Source of the DNA: Algisphaera agarilytica
GTDB lineage: Bacteria > Planctomycetota > Phycisphaerae > Phycisphaerales > Phycisphaeraceae
Direction of reading: 5' to 3'
DNA: 64,000 nt
Assembly: GCF_014207595.1 (NCBI RefSeq)
Contig: NZ_JACHGY010000001.1
Location: 1,878,909-1,942,908 of the forward strand
A model generated the notes under the pieces. The model was not told the origin of the DNA. It saw only the letters and a list, made by a program, of their open reading frames with translations, and ran no database searches. Positions 45,332-54,920 of this stretch are shown in pieces; position 1 is the first letter of the stretch, and each line of letters begins with the position of its first letter. The position numbers were made by a program, and so were the translations under genes.

Positions 45332-46180
45332 TTATTTCGCCGGGTTGGTCCGCGGGTTGTCCTTGCGGAGGCCTTCGCGGTATCGGCCGTAGACGCCTTG
45401 GCCCGACCGGCGGACGTGGGCGACCAGGGCCAGGACGCAGGCGTCGTGGGGGTAGGCGTCTTCCAGGTCTTCCAGGGCGGAAGCGGTGTTGCCGGCCTTG
45501 CCCGTGGCGGTGCGGCGGTAGAGGCGTTTCCAGGCGTCTTTGAGATTGCTGATCGACTCGGCGGTGAAGCCGCGGCGGCCCAGGCCGGTGGTATTGACGC
45601 CGCGGATCACGGCGGGGTTGCCCTCGGCGATCATGAACGGCGGGCAGTCGTTGACCGCGCGGGTCATGCCGCCGACGAAGGCGTGCTGGCCGATGGTGAC
45701 GAAGTGGTGGATGGCGGTGGCGCCGCCGATGACCACGTGGTCCTCGACGCAGACGTGGCCGGCGAACTGCACGGCGTTGGCGATGACGATGTGGCTGCCC
45801 AGGACGCAGTCGTGGCCGAGGTGGGCGTAGGCCATGATGAGGTTGTGGCTACCGACGGTGGTGATGCCGTGGTCGTTGGCGGTGCCCTTGTGGATGGTGA
45901 CGCACTCGCGGATCTCGTTGTGATCGCCGATCACCAGCTGGGAGTCTTCGCCCTGGAACTTGAGGTCTTGCGGGTCGCCGCCGAGCACGGCCCCGGACCA
46001 GACGGTGTTGTTTTCGCCGAGGGTGGTGCGGCCGGTGATGGTGACGTGAGACACCAGCCGGGTCCCCGTGCCCAGGGTGACCTTGGGCCCGACGTGGCAG
46101 AACGGACCGACTCGGACGTCGTCGGCAAGCGTGGCTTGAGGGTCGACGACGGCTAGGGGGTGGATTTCGGGCATAGGCAA
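45332..46180 (-). CDS. lpxA: UDP-N-acetylglucosamine O-acyltransferase
   Basis: 282 residues. A left-handed beta-helix of hexapeptide repeats opens with IHPLAVVDPQATLADDVRVGPFC. The catalytic His is in MAYAHLGHDCVLG, and the substrate segment NAVQFAGHVCVEDHVVIGG and the C-terminal helical part (GLGRRGFTAESISNLKDAWKRLY) match LpxA. It adds the first 3-hydroxyacyl chain to UDP-GlcNAc in lipid A synthesis, in the cytoplasm. The C-terminus is about 20 residues longer than in Escherichia coli. It follows lpxC-fabZ by about 114 bases. Confidence 0.92.
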   Translation of the reverse strand: MPMPEIHPLAVVDPQATLADDVRVGPFCHVGPKVTLGTGTRLVSHVTITGRTTLGENNTVWSGAVLGGDPQDLKFQGEDSQLVIGDHNEIRECVTIHKGTANDHGITTVGSHNLIMAYAHLGHDCVLGSHIVIANAVQFAGHVCVEDHVVIGGATAIHHFVTIGQHAFVGGMTRAVNDCPPFMIAEGNPAVIRGVNTTGLGRRGFTAESISNLKDAWKRLYRRTATGKAGNTASALEDLEDAYPHDACVLALVAHVRRSGQGVYGRYREGLRKDNPRTNPAK

Positions 46181-46294
46181 GTTGTGGTCCTTGACCCGGA
46201 CTCGGTGGCGTGAGCCAGGCGATTGAGAACTATGTTCACGGCTCGTTGAGCGTGTTGCAACAACAATTTCTCAATTCCGGGGCCAAAAACCTCC

Positions 46295-47617
46295 TTATTC
46301 CGCCTCGTCGTCGACCATCATGAACTTCACTTGCGCCTCGGCGGCGAGTTCCTCGGCCACGTAGGCCCGGCAGTGCATGTGTGCGATTCGGCTGCGGATC
46401 TTCACCGCCTCGGCGATGAGCATGAGTTGGTCGCCGGGCGTCACCGGCTTACGAAGCTTGACGCGGTCCAGACTGAGGAGCACCGGCAATTTGCCGACCT
46501 GCTCCAGGGATTGGCCGATCAGCACGCCCGACAATTGGGCCATCGCTTCCACGACCAGTACACCAGGCATTATCGGAGTATTGGGGTAGTGGCCCTGAAA
46601 AAACGGCTCGTTAATCGTTACGTTTTTTACACCTACAGCTCTTTGGTCCCCCACGATCTCCACCACCCGGTCCACCAGGAGCATGGGGTAGCGGTGGGGC
46701 ATCATGCGAAAGAGCCGGCGGACATCCAGCACCGAGTGGTGGTGGGCCAGGTCCTTGAGCCGGGCGGCCTCGTGCTGTTTGATCAGCTCGCGTACGAGGC
46801 GGTGGTTCATCGGGTGGCCCGACTTGTAGGCCACGATCCGGCCCTGGATCGGTGCGCCCAGGAGATACAGGTCGCCGATCAGGTCGAGCATCTTGTGACG
46901 GACCGGCTCATCGTCGAAGCGGAACTCGTTGGTGCCCAGCGGGCCGTCGTCGCCGATGACCAGCGCGGTGTCCACGGTCAGGTGCGGGAACAGCCCGGCC
47001 TTCTGCGCGGCCATCGCCTCGGCCTCGAGGCTGAAGGTTCGGCTCGGCGCGATCTCCTTGGCGTAGTCCGCTTCGGGGTCGTCCAGGTCGAACGTCTTGA
47101 GCTGCCGGCCGATGACTTTCGACACCCCGGTGTAGTCGAGTTCGTAGACGACCTGCATGCCCGGGTCGGGGCTGGGCAGCGCGGCGACCATGGCGTCGTC
47201 TTCGCGGATGACCACGGGGGTCTTCACGACCAGCCGGCGGCGGGGGGTGTCTTGTTTCGCAATGCCCGCCTTGAGCAGGGTTTCGTAGAACGGCAGCGAC
47301 GAGCCGTCCATCGCCGGGACCTCGGGGCCGTCGAGCTCGATGATGAGGTTGTCGATGGCGTGGGCGGCGACGGCCGACATGCAGTGTTCGATGGTGTCGA
47401 CCGAAGCCTCGCCGACCTTGATCGCGGTGCGGCGGACACGTTTGGTGACGTGCTCGACGGAGACGGGGATCTCGGCGTTGTTGAGGTCGGTGCGTCGGAA
47501 GACGATGCCGTGGTTGGCCGGGGCGGGGAGGAACGTGAGGTTGACCGGCACGCCGTGGAACAGCCCGCGTCCGGACATGGACTGGGGGGTCGAGATGGTG
47601 TGCTGGTGTGAATCCAT
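46295..47617 (-). CDS. lpxC: LpxC-FabZ bifunctional protein
   Basis: 440 residues from ATG 47617. Residues 1-~285 are LpxC, the zinc deacetylase that commits to lipid A: DTIEHCMSA (E77, H78), HKMLDLIGD (zinc His and Asp) and GHPMNHRL (general His). Residues ~295-440 are FabZ, the 3-hydroxyacyl-ACP dehydratase: MMPHRYPMLLVDRVVE with catalytic His and GHYPNTPIMPGVLVVEAMAQ with Glu. The fusion is known in Bacteroidetes and some other phyla. One polypeptide couples the hydroxyacyl pool to lipid A. Both active sites are intact. Confidence 0.92.
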   Translation of the reverse strand: MDSHQHTISTPQSMSGRGLFHGVPVNLTFLPAPANHGIVFRRTDLNNAEIPVSVEHVTKRVRRTAIKVGEASVDTIEHCMSAVAAHAIDNLIIELDGPEVPAMDGSSLPFYETLLKAGIAKQDTPRRRLVVKTPVVIREDDAMVAALPSPDPGMQVVYELDYTGVSKVIGRQLKTFDLDDPEADYAKEIAPSRTFSLEAEAMAAQKAGLFPHLTVDTALVIGDDGPLGTNEFRFDDEPVRHKMLDLIGDLYLLGAPIQGRIVAYKSGHPMNHRLVRELIKQHEAARLKDLAHHHSVLDVRRLFRMMPHRYPMLLVDRVVEIVGDQRAVGVKNVTINEPFFQGHYPNTPIMPGVLVVEAMAQLSGVLIGQSLEQVGKLPVLLSLDRVKLRKPVTPGDQLMLIAEAVKIRSRIAHMHCRAYVAEELAAEAQVKFMMVDDEAE

Positions 47618-47715
47618 ACGGTAGTTCGGCAGATGCCGTGGGGCGGGCACGATGTCCGCCGCTCGCCGGGGCGTTCGCTGCGAAAATCAGGAAGCCTTAG
47701 TTTAGCGTCGGGCGG

Positions 47716-48768
47716 TCAGTCGCTCACCTCGGAGCGGTCGACGCGCTGCTTGAGGGCCTTGAAATCTTTGAGAAGCTTGGGGAGTTTTTTGATCGCCATC
47801 AGTTCACGGATGGCCTCTTTAGCGTTGCTGGCGTTGTACCCCAGCCACTCCTCGCCGTCGGGGATATCGCCTGAAATGCCTGCGCCGCCCGCGATCTTGC
47901 AGCCTCTACCGACGGTGACGTGGTCACGGAAGATCACCGCCCCGCCCACGAGCGTGCCGTCCCCGATCTTTACCGAGCCGGCCACCGCGGAGCAGCCGGA
48001 CATCACGACCATCTGGCCGATCTTGCAGTTGTGCCCTATCTGCACCTTGTTGTCGATCTTGGTCCCTTGGCCAATCGTGGTGGCGTCGAACTTGCCGCGG
48101 TCGATGGTGACGCAGGCGCCAAGTTCGACCTCGTCGCCGATCTCGACGTTGCCCAGGTGAGGTATCTTGACGATGCGGGGGCGCTCGCCGGTCATGTCCG
48201 GGCGGTAGCCGAAGCCGTCGGCCCCGATGATGCAGCCCGGCTCGAAGATGCAGCGGCTGCCGACTTTGCAGCGTTCGCGGATCACCACGTTGGGCCACAT
48301 CACGCAGTCTTCGCCGAGGCGGACGTCGTCGAGCAGGGTCACATGGTTGTGCAGCACGGTGCGGGCCCCGACCTTCACACCCGGGCCGATGACGCAGTAC
48401 GCCCCGACGGTCACGTCTTCGCCGAGCTCGGCGGTGTCGTGCACGACCGCGGTGGCGTGGATGCCGGGCTCGGGCTTGGCGGGCTCGGGGGCGATCGCGT
48501 CGAGCACGCGGGCCATCGCCAGGTCGGCGTTCTCGACGAACACCAGCGCCCGGCCTTCGCCGGGCTCGAGCTCGATGCCCTCGGTGACGATGGCGACGGA
48601 CGCCTGACTGGTGCCCCAACGCGGCGCGTAGCCCGACTCACCGACGAACGTGAGGTCGCCGGGCTTGGCGGTGCTGATCTCGGCGAGGCCGGTAATGGCC
48701 AGGTCGGGATCGCCCACGAGTCGGCCTTCGAGTAGCTCGGCCACGGTCTGGGGGGTGTATTCAGTCAA
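47716..48768 (-). CDS. lpxD: UDP-3-O-acylglucosamine N-acyltransferase
   Basis: 350 residues. An N-terminal uridine-binding domain (TVAELLEGRLVGDPDLAITGLAEI, DLTFVGE) is followed by hexapeptide repeats (VGAYCVIGPGVKVGARTVLHNHV ... GADGFGYRPD). The catalytic His is in DNKVQIGHNCKIG, and a C-terminal helix rich in Lys closes the protein. It adds the second acyl chain after LpxC. It lies downstream of the ompH-like gene and upstream of lpxC-fabZ, the common bacterial order. Confidence 0.92.
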   Translation of the reverse strand: MTEYTPQTVAELLEGRLVGDPDLAITGLAEISTAKPGDLTFVGESGYAPRWGTSQASVAIVTEGIELEPGEGRALVFVENADLAMARVLDAIAPEPAKPEPGIHATAVVHDTAELGEDVTVGAYCVIGPGVKVGARTVLHNHVTLLDDVRLGEDCVMWPNVVIRERCKVGSRCIFEPGCIIGADGFGYRPDMTGERPRIVKIPHLGNVEIGDEVELGACVTIDRGKFDATTIGQGTKIDNKVQIGHNCKIGQMVVMSGCSAVAGSVKIGDGTLVGGAVIFRDHVTVGRGCKIAGGAGISGDIPDGEEWLGYNASNAKEAIRELMAIKKLPKLLKDFKALKQRVDRSEVSD

Positions 48769-48895
48769 GCGTTGAACGTCGGAGGTTAGCGGTGTCTTCT
48801 GACTCCCCGTCCTTGAGGTAGGGGCCGGGGGAGGGTGTCGGTGTTATCAAGGCTGACGGAATCTCGTGATCCTGGCAAGCCTCTGCACCCTCCCC

Positions 48896-48919
48896 TTACC
48901 CCTCCCTCAAGGGAGGGGG
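48896..48919. terminator. Perfect hairpin before the lipid A genes
   Basis: cccctccctcaagggagggg: 8-bp stem, 4-base loop tcaa, followed by g-rich sequence. It sits in the 176-base gap between the ompH-like gene and lpxD. There is no U tract on either strand, so it may reduce rather than end read-through. Confidence 0.4.
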
Positions 48920-48944
48920 ATCGAGCCGGAAGCATTTCGATGTC

Positions 48945-49541
48945 TTAGCGTTGATCGAAGTCAGCGTTCATGCGTTGCAGCACGGCGTTGGTGATGTCCA
49001 CGGCGTCGCCGGAGTAGATCACCTTCCGGGTCTGCACCACGGTTTGGAGTTGCTGGATGTTGAGCCGCATCAGGTCGGGCAGTTCGCCGCCTTGCAGGAC
49101 GACGTCGTAGCCGGCGGCCTGGGCGATGGCGGCCGAGGCTTCGTTCGCAGCGATGTAGATCTCGGCGAACTGGCGGGCCTGATCGAGTTGGCCGTTCTGC
49201 TCTTGCATCTGGACCCAGACCTGCATCTCCAGGGTCTTCTGCTGGAGTTCTTCACGCTTCTTGTTCCACGCGTCGCCGCCGACTTGCAGCGTGTCGAGGG
49301 TGGTGGAGATGGTTGCGATCTGTTGCTGGCGCTGCTGCTGCTCGGCCTTGAGCGACTCGGCCTTGGCCTTGCCCTCGGCGAGGAACGCGGCCTGCTGGGC
49401 ACACTGGTTGATGACGTCCTGCAGGTTCACCACCGCCACCTTCGTGGGGGTCGCGGCGCCGCCGGCCTGACCGCCCGCGGTGACGTACAGACCCAGGGTC
49501 AACGCGGCGACCAGGGCAACGATTACGATCGAATTCTTCAT
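48945..49541 (-). CDS. OmpH/Skp-family periplasmic chaperone
   Basis: 198 residues from ATG 49541, with AAGGAG 8 nt upstream; a longer frame upstream has no ribosome site. Signal peptide MKNSIVIVALVAALTLGLYVTAGG. The mature part is a long coiled coil (KAESLKAEQQQRQQQIATISTTLD ... KTLEMQVWVQMQEQNGQL), typical for Skp/OmpH, ending in a short beta-alpha segment (AAAIAQAAGYDVVLQGGELPDL). It would shuttle outer-membrane proteins across the periplasm. It leads the lipid A operon, as in many Gram-negative bacteria. Confidence 0.82.
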   Translation of the reverse strand: MKNSIVIVALVAALTLGLYVTAGGQAGGAATPTKVAVVNLQDVINQCAQQAAFLAEGKAKAESLKAEQQQRQQQIATISTTLDTLQVGGDAWNKKREELQQKTLEMQVWVQMQEQNGQLDQARQFAEIYIAANEASAAIAQAAGYDVVLQGGELPDLMRLNIQQLQTVVQTRKVIYSGDAVDITNAVLQRMNADFDQR

Positions 49542-49694
49542 CTCTGCAACTCCTTGACGAGTTCGGGTATGGTTCGGTTGAAAGGTAAATCCGTAGCCCA
49601 ATATCGTATCAGGCTGTCTACGGCCTCACAAAACATACGCCGGCATGGCCCATGAGGGTCGCCGATGGTTGTTTGCCATCCCCAACGTTTTCCC

Positions 49695-49770
49695 CTCCGA
49701 GCACGAAGCGTAAGCGAGTGGCCGTGGCGGTCTGACACCGCATGCACTCGCTGACGCGTCGTGCTCGGAG
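49695..49770. repeat. Dispersed palindrome family B, copy 3
   Basis: ctccgagcacgaagcgtaag at the left (49695) and cactcgctgacgcgtcgtgc ending ctcggag at the right (49770), nearly perfect arms of 26 bases. It lies upstream of ompH and downstream of the acyl-CoA ligase, both on the minus strand. Confidence 0.8.
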
Positions 49771-49796
49771 GGGGGATATGGGGGTGTGGGGGTGAG

Positions 49797-51338
49797 TCAG
49801 TCTGCCGACAGCGCTCGACGCAGGATCTTGCCGGTGGGGTTACGCGGCAGCTCGTCGAGCACGCGGATTTCTTTGGGCACCTTGAACGGTGCCATGTTGT
49901 CCCGGCAGTAGGTCTTGAGCGCCCCTTCGTCGAACTCGGCGTCCTCGGCCAGCTCGACGAACGCGATCGCCACCTCGCCGCGGGAGTCGTCGGCCCGGCC
50001 GATGACCGCCGAGGCGTTCACGGTCTCGTGGCGGTTGAGCACCTCTTCGATCTCGCGGGGGAAGACGTTCTCGCCGCCGATGATGAGCATCTCTTTCTTG
50101 CGGCCGGTGATGTAGAGGTACCCATCCTTGTCGATCTTGCCGATGTCGCCGGTGCGGAAGCAGCGGGTCGGGCCGCCGCGTTTAGCGCGGTGCCCGGACG
50201 AGCCGATGTTCGGATCGTCGGGCACGTCCAGCGTCAGGATGACCTTGTCGGTGAGTTCGGGCAGCTGGTAGTAGCCCTGCATGACGCTGGGGGCCGAGAT
50301 GAGGATTTCGCCTTCCTGGTCGCGGCCGAGCAGCTTGTCGTTGTCGTCGACGATGAAGTTCTGCACGCTGGGCAGCGGCAGGCCGACGGAGTGGAGGCGG
50401 GTGTTTTCGGGGGTGGACCAGTTGGTGACGGGTGAGGTTTCGGTGAGGCCGTAGCCCTCGTTGATCTCGACGCCGAGCTTGTCTTTGTACCCGTCGTACA
50501 CCGCCTGGGGCAGCGGCTCGCCTCCGCAGATGACGTAACGCAGGCTCTTCCAGTCGTCGGGCGAGGCGCTCTTCACGTTGAGCAGCGCGCCGAGCATCGA
50601 CGGCACGCCGATGAAAAGCTGCGGCCGGTGCTCGCGCATCAGGTCCATGATCTTGCGTGGGTTGAACCGCGCGGTGTACACCACCCGTCCCCCGCCGAAG
50701 AGCGGCAGCAGCGTGAGCACGGTCAGCCCGAACGTGTGGAACTGCGGCAGCACGCCCAGGAACGTGTCACACTTGGTCAGGCCCGCGTGTTCCATGGAGT
50801 CTTCGATGTTGGTGCGGATGTTCTTCTCGCTGAGCATCACGCCCTTGGGCTTGCCCGAGGTGCCCGAGGTGTAGAGCAGGACCGCCAGGTCGTCGTCGGC
50901 CAGCTTGGGCGGCATCCGCAGCGGGGGCAGGCCCTTGAAAGACACGTCCTCGAGCTTCATCAGCTTCACATCGCCGGGCAACGCCTCGACGTCGATGCCC
51001 AGGCCCGTGATCGCCTCGATCATCTTCCCGGCGGTGATGATGGTGTCGATGCCGCTGTCGGCCACGACGTGGGCCAGCTCGTCCTGCGACAGCAGGTAGT
51101 TCAGCGGCACCGGCGTCTTCTTGGCCAGCCAGGTCCCCAGAAACGCGACGGTGAACGCGCCGCTGGTCGGCAGCATGATGCCGATCTTGTCTTTCTGCGT
51201 GGCCTGCTCGATCGCCTTGGCGGCAAACAGCGCACCGGCCGCGATCTTGAAGAACGTGTACTCGCGCTGGTCGTCGATCACCGCCACCTTCGCGGGGTGG
51301 GTGATGGCCTTTCGCATGATCTTTCGCAGGATGCTCAT
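49797..51338 (-). CDS. AMP-forming acyl-CoA ligase
   Basis: 513 residues, full length for the family. ATP/AMP-binding motif LLYTSGTSGKPKGVMLS, then INEGYGLTETSPVTN, the hinge region YLYITGRKKEMLIIGGENVFPREIEEVL and the C-terminal Lys in NPTGKILRRAL. It activates a carboxylic acid, most likely a fatty acid, as acyl-AMP and then acyl-CoA. The exact chain length cannot be read from sequence; a ligase for polyketide or other acid is possible. Its position between ompH and a SPOR lipoprotein gives no further hint. Confidence 0.85.
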   Translation of the reverse strand: MSILRKIMRKAITHPAKVAVIDDQREYTFFKIAAGALFAAKAIEQATQKDKIGIMLPTSGAFTVAFLGTWLAKKTPVPLNYLLSQDELAHVVADSGIDTIITAGKMIEAITGLGIDVEALPGDVKLMKLEDVSFKGLPPLRMPPKLADDDLAVLLYTSGTSGKPKGVMLSEKNIRTNIEDSMEHAGLTKCDTFLGVLPQFHTFGLTVLTLLPLFGGGRVVYTARFNPRKIMDLMREHRPQLFIGVPSMLGALLNVKSASPDDWKSLRYVICGGEPLPQAVYDGYKDKLGVEINEGYGLTETSPVTNWSTPENTRLHSVGLPLPSVQNFIVDDNDKLLGRDQEGEILISAPSVMQGYYQLPELTDKVILTLDVPDDPNIGSSGHRAKRGGPTRCFRTGDIGKIDKDGYLYITGRKKEMLIIGGENVFPREIEEVLNRHETVNASAVIGRADDSRGEVAIAFVELAEDAEFDEGALKTYCRDNMAPFKVPKEIRVLDELPRNPTGKILRRALSAD

Positions 51339-51407
51339 CGCGGTAAACTATATCCTAATCATTCGATCATTCCCCAAACCTCCCCGATCAGGAAGGCTCA
51401 AAATCCG

Positions 51408-52208
51408 ATGAATGGATCCCGCGTGTTGCGTGTCGTGTTGTGTTTGATGCTGCTGTCTGGTGTGGTGTTGCAGTCGGGCTGCCGTAATTCTCAGCCCACC
51501 GCGACGCTGGACGACGCCAACAGCGCCTACCACCGCGGCGACTACGAACAGGCCTACAGCTTCGCCTCCGCCATCGCGTCCGCCGAGCCCTCGCTGGACT
51601 CGGCCGAGGCGGCGTACGTCGCGGGCCTGTCTGCGGGTGAGCTCGGCCGGACCGACAAGGCCGTGAAATACCTCCGCCAGGCCGCCGAGGGCTTCGACAA
51701 GGAACTCGCCGCCAATGCCGGGGTCATGCTCGGCCTGGCCTACTCGACCCAGGAACGCTACGCCCTGGCGACCGACGCCCTGCTCTCGGCCGCGCCCACG
51801 CTCACCGGCGAAGACCGCGCCAAGGCCTACTACTACGCCGCCATCGCCCAGCAGAAGCTCGGTCGATGGGCCAACGCCCGGGACCACCTGACCCTGGCCC
51901 GCGCCTCGTCCGCCGACCCCGCGTTCCGCAAGCAGGTCGAAGACCAACTCGCCGTGAACGGCTACACGCTCCAGCTCGGCTCGTTCGCCAATGTCGAAAA
52001 CGCCCAGGCCGCCGCCGACCAGATCCGCGACGCCGCGATCGAGGCCCGCGTCGGTGCCCCCCGCCTGCTCGCCAACCCCGCCCGCCCCGGCCAGACGCTG
52101 GTGCACCTGGGCCGGTTCACCACCTACACCTCCGCCGCGGCCTACCGCGACGAGCTGGGCATCCCCGGCGCGTTCATCGTCCCGGTCGCCACCGAACAGG
52201 TGCGGTGA
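51408..52208 (+). CDS. TPR lipoprotein with C-terminal SPOR domain
   Basis: 266 residues from ATG 51408, with GGAAGG about 10 nt upstream. Signal peptide and lipobox LQSGC at about residue 25. Residues ~35-180 are TPR-like helical pairs (ANSAYHRGDYEQAYSFASAIASAEP, LSAGELGRTDKAVKYLRQAAEG, YAALAQQKLGRWANARDHLTLARA-like). Residues ~185-262 are a SPOR domain (YTLQLGSFANVENAQAAADQI ... TLVHLGRFTTYTSAAAYRDEL), which binds denuded peptidoglycan. Probably a lipid-anchored cell-wall factor acting at division or remodelling sites. It diverges from the acyl-CoA ligase gene over 69 bases. Confidence 0.85.
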   Translation: MNGSRVLRVVLCLMLLSGVVLQSGCRNSQPTATLDDANSAYHRGDYEQAYSFASAIASAEPSLDSAEAAYVAGLSAGELGRTDKAVKYLRQAAEGFDKELAANAGVMLGLAYSTQERYALATDALLSAAPTLTGEDRAKAYYYAAIAQQKLGRWANARDHLTLARASSADPAFRKQVEDQLAVNGYTLQLGSFANVENAQAAADQIRDAAIEARVGAPRLLANPARPGQTLVHLGRFTTYTSAAAYRDELGIPGAFIVPVATEQVR

Positions 52209-52263
52209 GCATTTGGTGGTTTAGCGATTTTGTGATTTGGCGATTGAGCCATTGAGCAAACTC

Positions 52264-52306
52264 AAAGACCTGCCCCGGCATCACGCCGACCGGCAGGTCT
52301 TTTTTC
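52264..52306 (+). terminator. Rho-independent terminator after the SPOR gene
   Basis: aaagacctgcc pairs with ggcaggtcttt around 17 bases, followed by more T residues. It is flanked by AT-rich inverted pieces (gcgattttgtgatttggcga to the left and its complement to the right). Confidence 0.85.
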
Positions 52307-52345
52307 AATCGCTAAATCACGAAATCACAAAATCGCCAAATGACC

Positions 52346-52711
52346 TCACCACATCGCGCGGGCGCTGGTCGCCGCGATCCGGGCCAGACGCGTCAGACGC
52401 ATGCGGTCTTCATCGCTCATGTTGATGAACTCGATGCCGAACTCGAACTTGCGTCGGCCGAGCTTGCGGATACGGCGGACGATGACATCGATGGACATGA
52501 TTTCTTTGTCGATCTGCACATCGATGCGGAACTTCTCGCCTTCCTGGACGGGGATCGCGCCCTTGCGGTGGATCCGCATCCCCGAGGCGGAGATGTCCAC
52601 GACGCTGCCCAGCGACGACTCGGTGCCCTCGGTCTTGAGACGGCCGTGGCGACGGCGGTTCTGAGCGTGTGCCTCCGGAGCATCTTTCATACTGGTACGC
52701 CAGATCTTCAT
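52346..52711 (-). CDS. PilZ-domain protein
   Basis: 121 residues from ATG 52711; longer or shorter starts (52753, 52690) cannot be excluded because no ribosome site is clear. The PilZ pattern is present: QNRRRHGRLKTEG for the RxxxR region and VVDISASGMRIHRKG for D/NxSxxG, followed by the barrel (FRIDVQIDKEIMSIDVIVRRIRK, FEFGIEFINMS). It should bind cyclic di-GMP in the cytoplasm. A partner is not known. The HD-GYP protein at 60483 is in the same signalling class. Confidence 0.8.
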   Translation of the reverse strand: MKIWRTSMKDAPEAHAQNRRRHGRLKTEGTESSLGSVVDISASGMRIHRKGAIPVQEGEKFRIDVQIDKEIMSIDVIVRRIRKLGRRKFEFGIEFINMSDEDRMRLTRLARIAATSARAMW

Positions 52712-52794
52712 ACCGTGGATATCGACCGGCCCGGTATCCGGCTTTACCAGCACAATCCGTCATATCCGGCGGGTTTTCCCCCGCACCCGAAACC

Positions 52795-53700
52795 TTATCG
52801 GCCCCCCCAGACATACAACAGGACCGCGAGGCACATCAGCGCCGCGGCGCCCAGCCGCCGCGCCTGCACCGCCCAGCCGTGCTTCTGCTCCAGGTGGTGC
52901 CAGCCCATGCCCGCCAGCATGACGCCCAGCAGGATCGAGATCAGCCCGCGGGTCGATTGAAGGATGGCTCCGAGCACGGTGCCCAGGCTCGCAAACGTGG
53001 CGTAGAGCGCGACCATCGTTGCCAGCCAGATTGCGGCATAGGGCAGGGTGTCCCGCCAGGCCTCCCGCTTCCGTGAGCCCCAGACCCCGAGCAGGGGCAG
53101 CGCGATCACGCCCAGGCTGCCGTAGACCGCGGCGACCGTGAAGATCGGGATGCCGAACCTCGAGTGGTCCCCGGTCATGTCTTTGGCGATCTCGATGGTG
53201 CCCTTGATGAACGTATCCGCCAAGGCGTACGCCAGGCAGGCCCCGACGACCAGCGCCGTCACCTTCCACGCCAGCCGGCCGCCCACATCGTTGAGCACCC
53301 ACGCCGCCGCCACCGCCATCGCCACGCCGGTCCACTGCGTCCCGGTCAACGGCATCCCCATCAGCACCGAGAGCAACGCCAACACCGCCACCTTCATCCC
53401 CAGCAGCGGCGCCACCCGCGACGCATCGGTCGCACGCAACGAACTCAGCAAGCACACCTGCGCGAGCACAAAAAATCCGATCAGCCCCGACAGCTGGCCC
53501 CACCATTCCGCCGTCGGCGCGAAACCCACGGGCCAAAGAAACGGCAGCGCTACCCAGCACACCGCCCCCATCAACACGTGTCCCTGAACCAACAGCTGCG
53601 ACACCGGCCGGCCGCGATCGACCGTGAACCAACGCGACGCCAGATACGCCAAGGAGTGGCCCAGCCCCGTTAACAAACCCAAAAGGATGCCCAAGGCCAT
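52795..53700 (-). CDS. EamA/DMT-family membrane transporter
   Basis: 301 residues with about ten predicted transmembrane helices in two halves, the drug/metabolite transporter layout (LGLLTGLGHSLAYLASRWF; GFFVLAQVCLLSSLRATDASRVAPLLGMKVAVLALLSVL; GTVLGAILQSTRGLISILLGVMLA). The repeated A..A.PL.. and STRGLISILLG segments are typical EamA. The substrate is unknown. It lies 21 bases after aroG on the same strand, so the two are probably co-transcribed; a link to aromatic amino acids is inference. Confidence 0.8.
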   Translation of the reverse strand: MALGILLGLLTGLGHSLAYLASRWFTVDRGRPVSQLLVQGHVLMGAVCWVALPFLWPVGFAPTAEWWGQLSGLIGFFVLAQVCLLSSLRATDASRVAPLLGMKVAVLALLSVLMGMPLTGTQWTGVAMAVAAAWVLNDVGGRLAWKVTALVVGACLAYALADTFIKGTIEIAKDMTGDHSRFGIPIFTVAAVYGSLGVIALPLLGVWGSRKREAWRDTLPYAAIWLATMVALYATFASLGTVLGAILQSTRGLISILLGVMLAGMGWHHLEQKHGWAVQARRLGAAALMCLAVLLYVWGGR

Positions 53701-53721
53701 ACCGCAAACACGCCTGTCTAC

Positions 53722-54804
53722 TTAGTCCGTAAGTCCCAAGCGATCGTAGCCCCGCTGCAGCATGTCGGCCGTCTTCTCCCAGCCGATGCATTCGTCGGTC
53801 ACCGACACGCCGTATTGCAGCTGCGACAGGTCGTCGGGGATCGACTGCTTACCTTCGAACAGGTTCGACTCGATCATCACGCCGATGATCGCCTCGCCCG
53901 ATCCGCCGGCGTTGCGCTGCTCGATCAGGCTGTCCCACACGACTTCCTGCTGGGCGAACTTCTTGCCCGAGTTGGCGTGGGAGCAGTCGACCATCAGCAG
54001 CGGGTTCATGCTGGCGGAGGTGAGTTTTTCTGCGGTGGCGGAGATGTCTTGGGGGTGGTAGTTGCTGCCCTGAGCGCCACCCCGCAGGATCACGTGGCCG
54101 TAGGCGTTGCCGCGCGTGTGCACGACGCTGGCCCGGCCCTCTTCGTCGACGCCGATGAAGTGGTGGGGGTTGAGCGCGGCCTGCATCGCGTCGAGCGCGA
54201 CTTGCAGCGAACCGTTGGTCGCGTTCTTGAAACCGACCGGCATCGACAGGCCGCTGGCCATCTGGCGGTGGGTCTGGCTCTCGGTGGTGCGTGCGCCGAT
54301 CGCGGCCCAGCTCACAAGGTCGTCGAGGTACTGCGGCGTGATCGGATCGAGGAACTCGGTGCCGGTGGGCAGGCCGAGCTCGTTGATGTCGATCAGCAGT
54401 TTGCGGGCGACGTTGAGGCCGTGGGTGATGTCGAAGCTGCCGTCGAGGTGGGGGTCGTTGATCAGGCCCTTCCAGCCGACGGTGGTGCGGGGCTTCTCGA
54501 AGTAGACCCGCATGACCAGGAACAGCCGGTCGTCGAACTTCTGTTTGAGTTCTGCGAGTTTCTTGGCGTACTCCATCGCCGCGGCGGGGTCGTGGATGGA
54601 GCAGGGACCGATGACGACTAGGAGGCGCGGGTCTTCGCCGCGCAGGATCGCCTCGATGCTCTGCCGGCCGTCCAGCACGGTCTGCCGGGCCCGGTCGGAC
54701 AGCGGCAGGGATTTCTCAAGCGTCGCCGGCGGGACCAGGGGGTCCAGCGACGTGACGTTGAGGTTCTGGGTCGGCCGAGGATCGGTGGTGGGGGTGGTGT
54801 TCAT
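53722..54804 (-). CDS. aroG: 3-deoxy-7-phosphoheptulonate synthase (class I)
   Basis: 360 residues, close to AroG/AroF/AroH in length. Active-site segments: [107 protein letters not shown] and [13 protein letters not shown] with the metal ligands Cys, His, Glu and Asp. It condenses phosphoenolpyruvate and erythrose 4-phosphate, the first step to aromatic amino acids. Which amino acid inhibits it cannot be told. Confidence 0.93.
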   Translation of the reverse strand: MNTTPTTDPRPTQNLNVTSLDPLVPPATLEKSLPLSDRARQTVLDGRQSIEAILRGEDPRLLVVIGPCSIHDPAAAMEYAKKLAELKQKFDDRLFLVMRVYFEKPRTTVGWKGLINDPHLDGSFDITHGLNVARKLLIDINELGLPTGTEFLDPITPQYLDDLVSWAAIGARTTESQTHRQMASGLSMPVGFKNATNGSLQVALDAMQAALNPHHFIGVDEEGRASVVHTRGNAYGHVILRGGAQGSNYHPQDISATAEKLTSASMNPLLMVDCSHANSGKKFAQQEVVWDSLIEQRNAGGSGEAIIGVMIESNLFEGKQSIPDDLSQLQYGVSVTDECIGWEKTADMLQRGYDRLGLTD

Positions 54805-54920
54805 AGCGAATCGACCATGATACCCGCTATCCGCGAGGAATTGGGCAAGGTGTTGACCCCAGAAAACAGACCGCCGATGCCACCGGCGGCTTTGAACGGA
54901 AGTTGCGGATTAAAGAGAAG

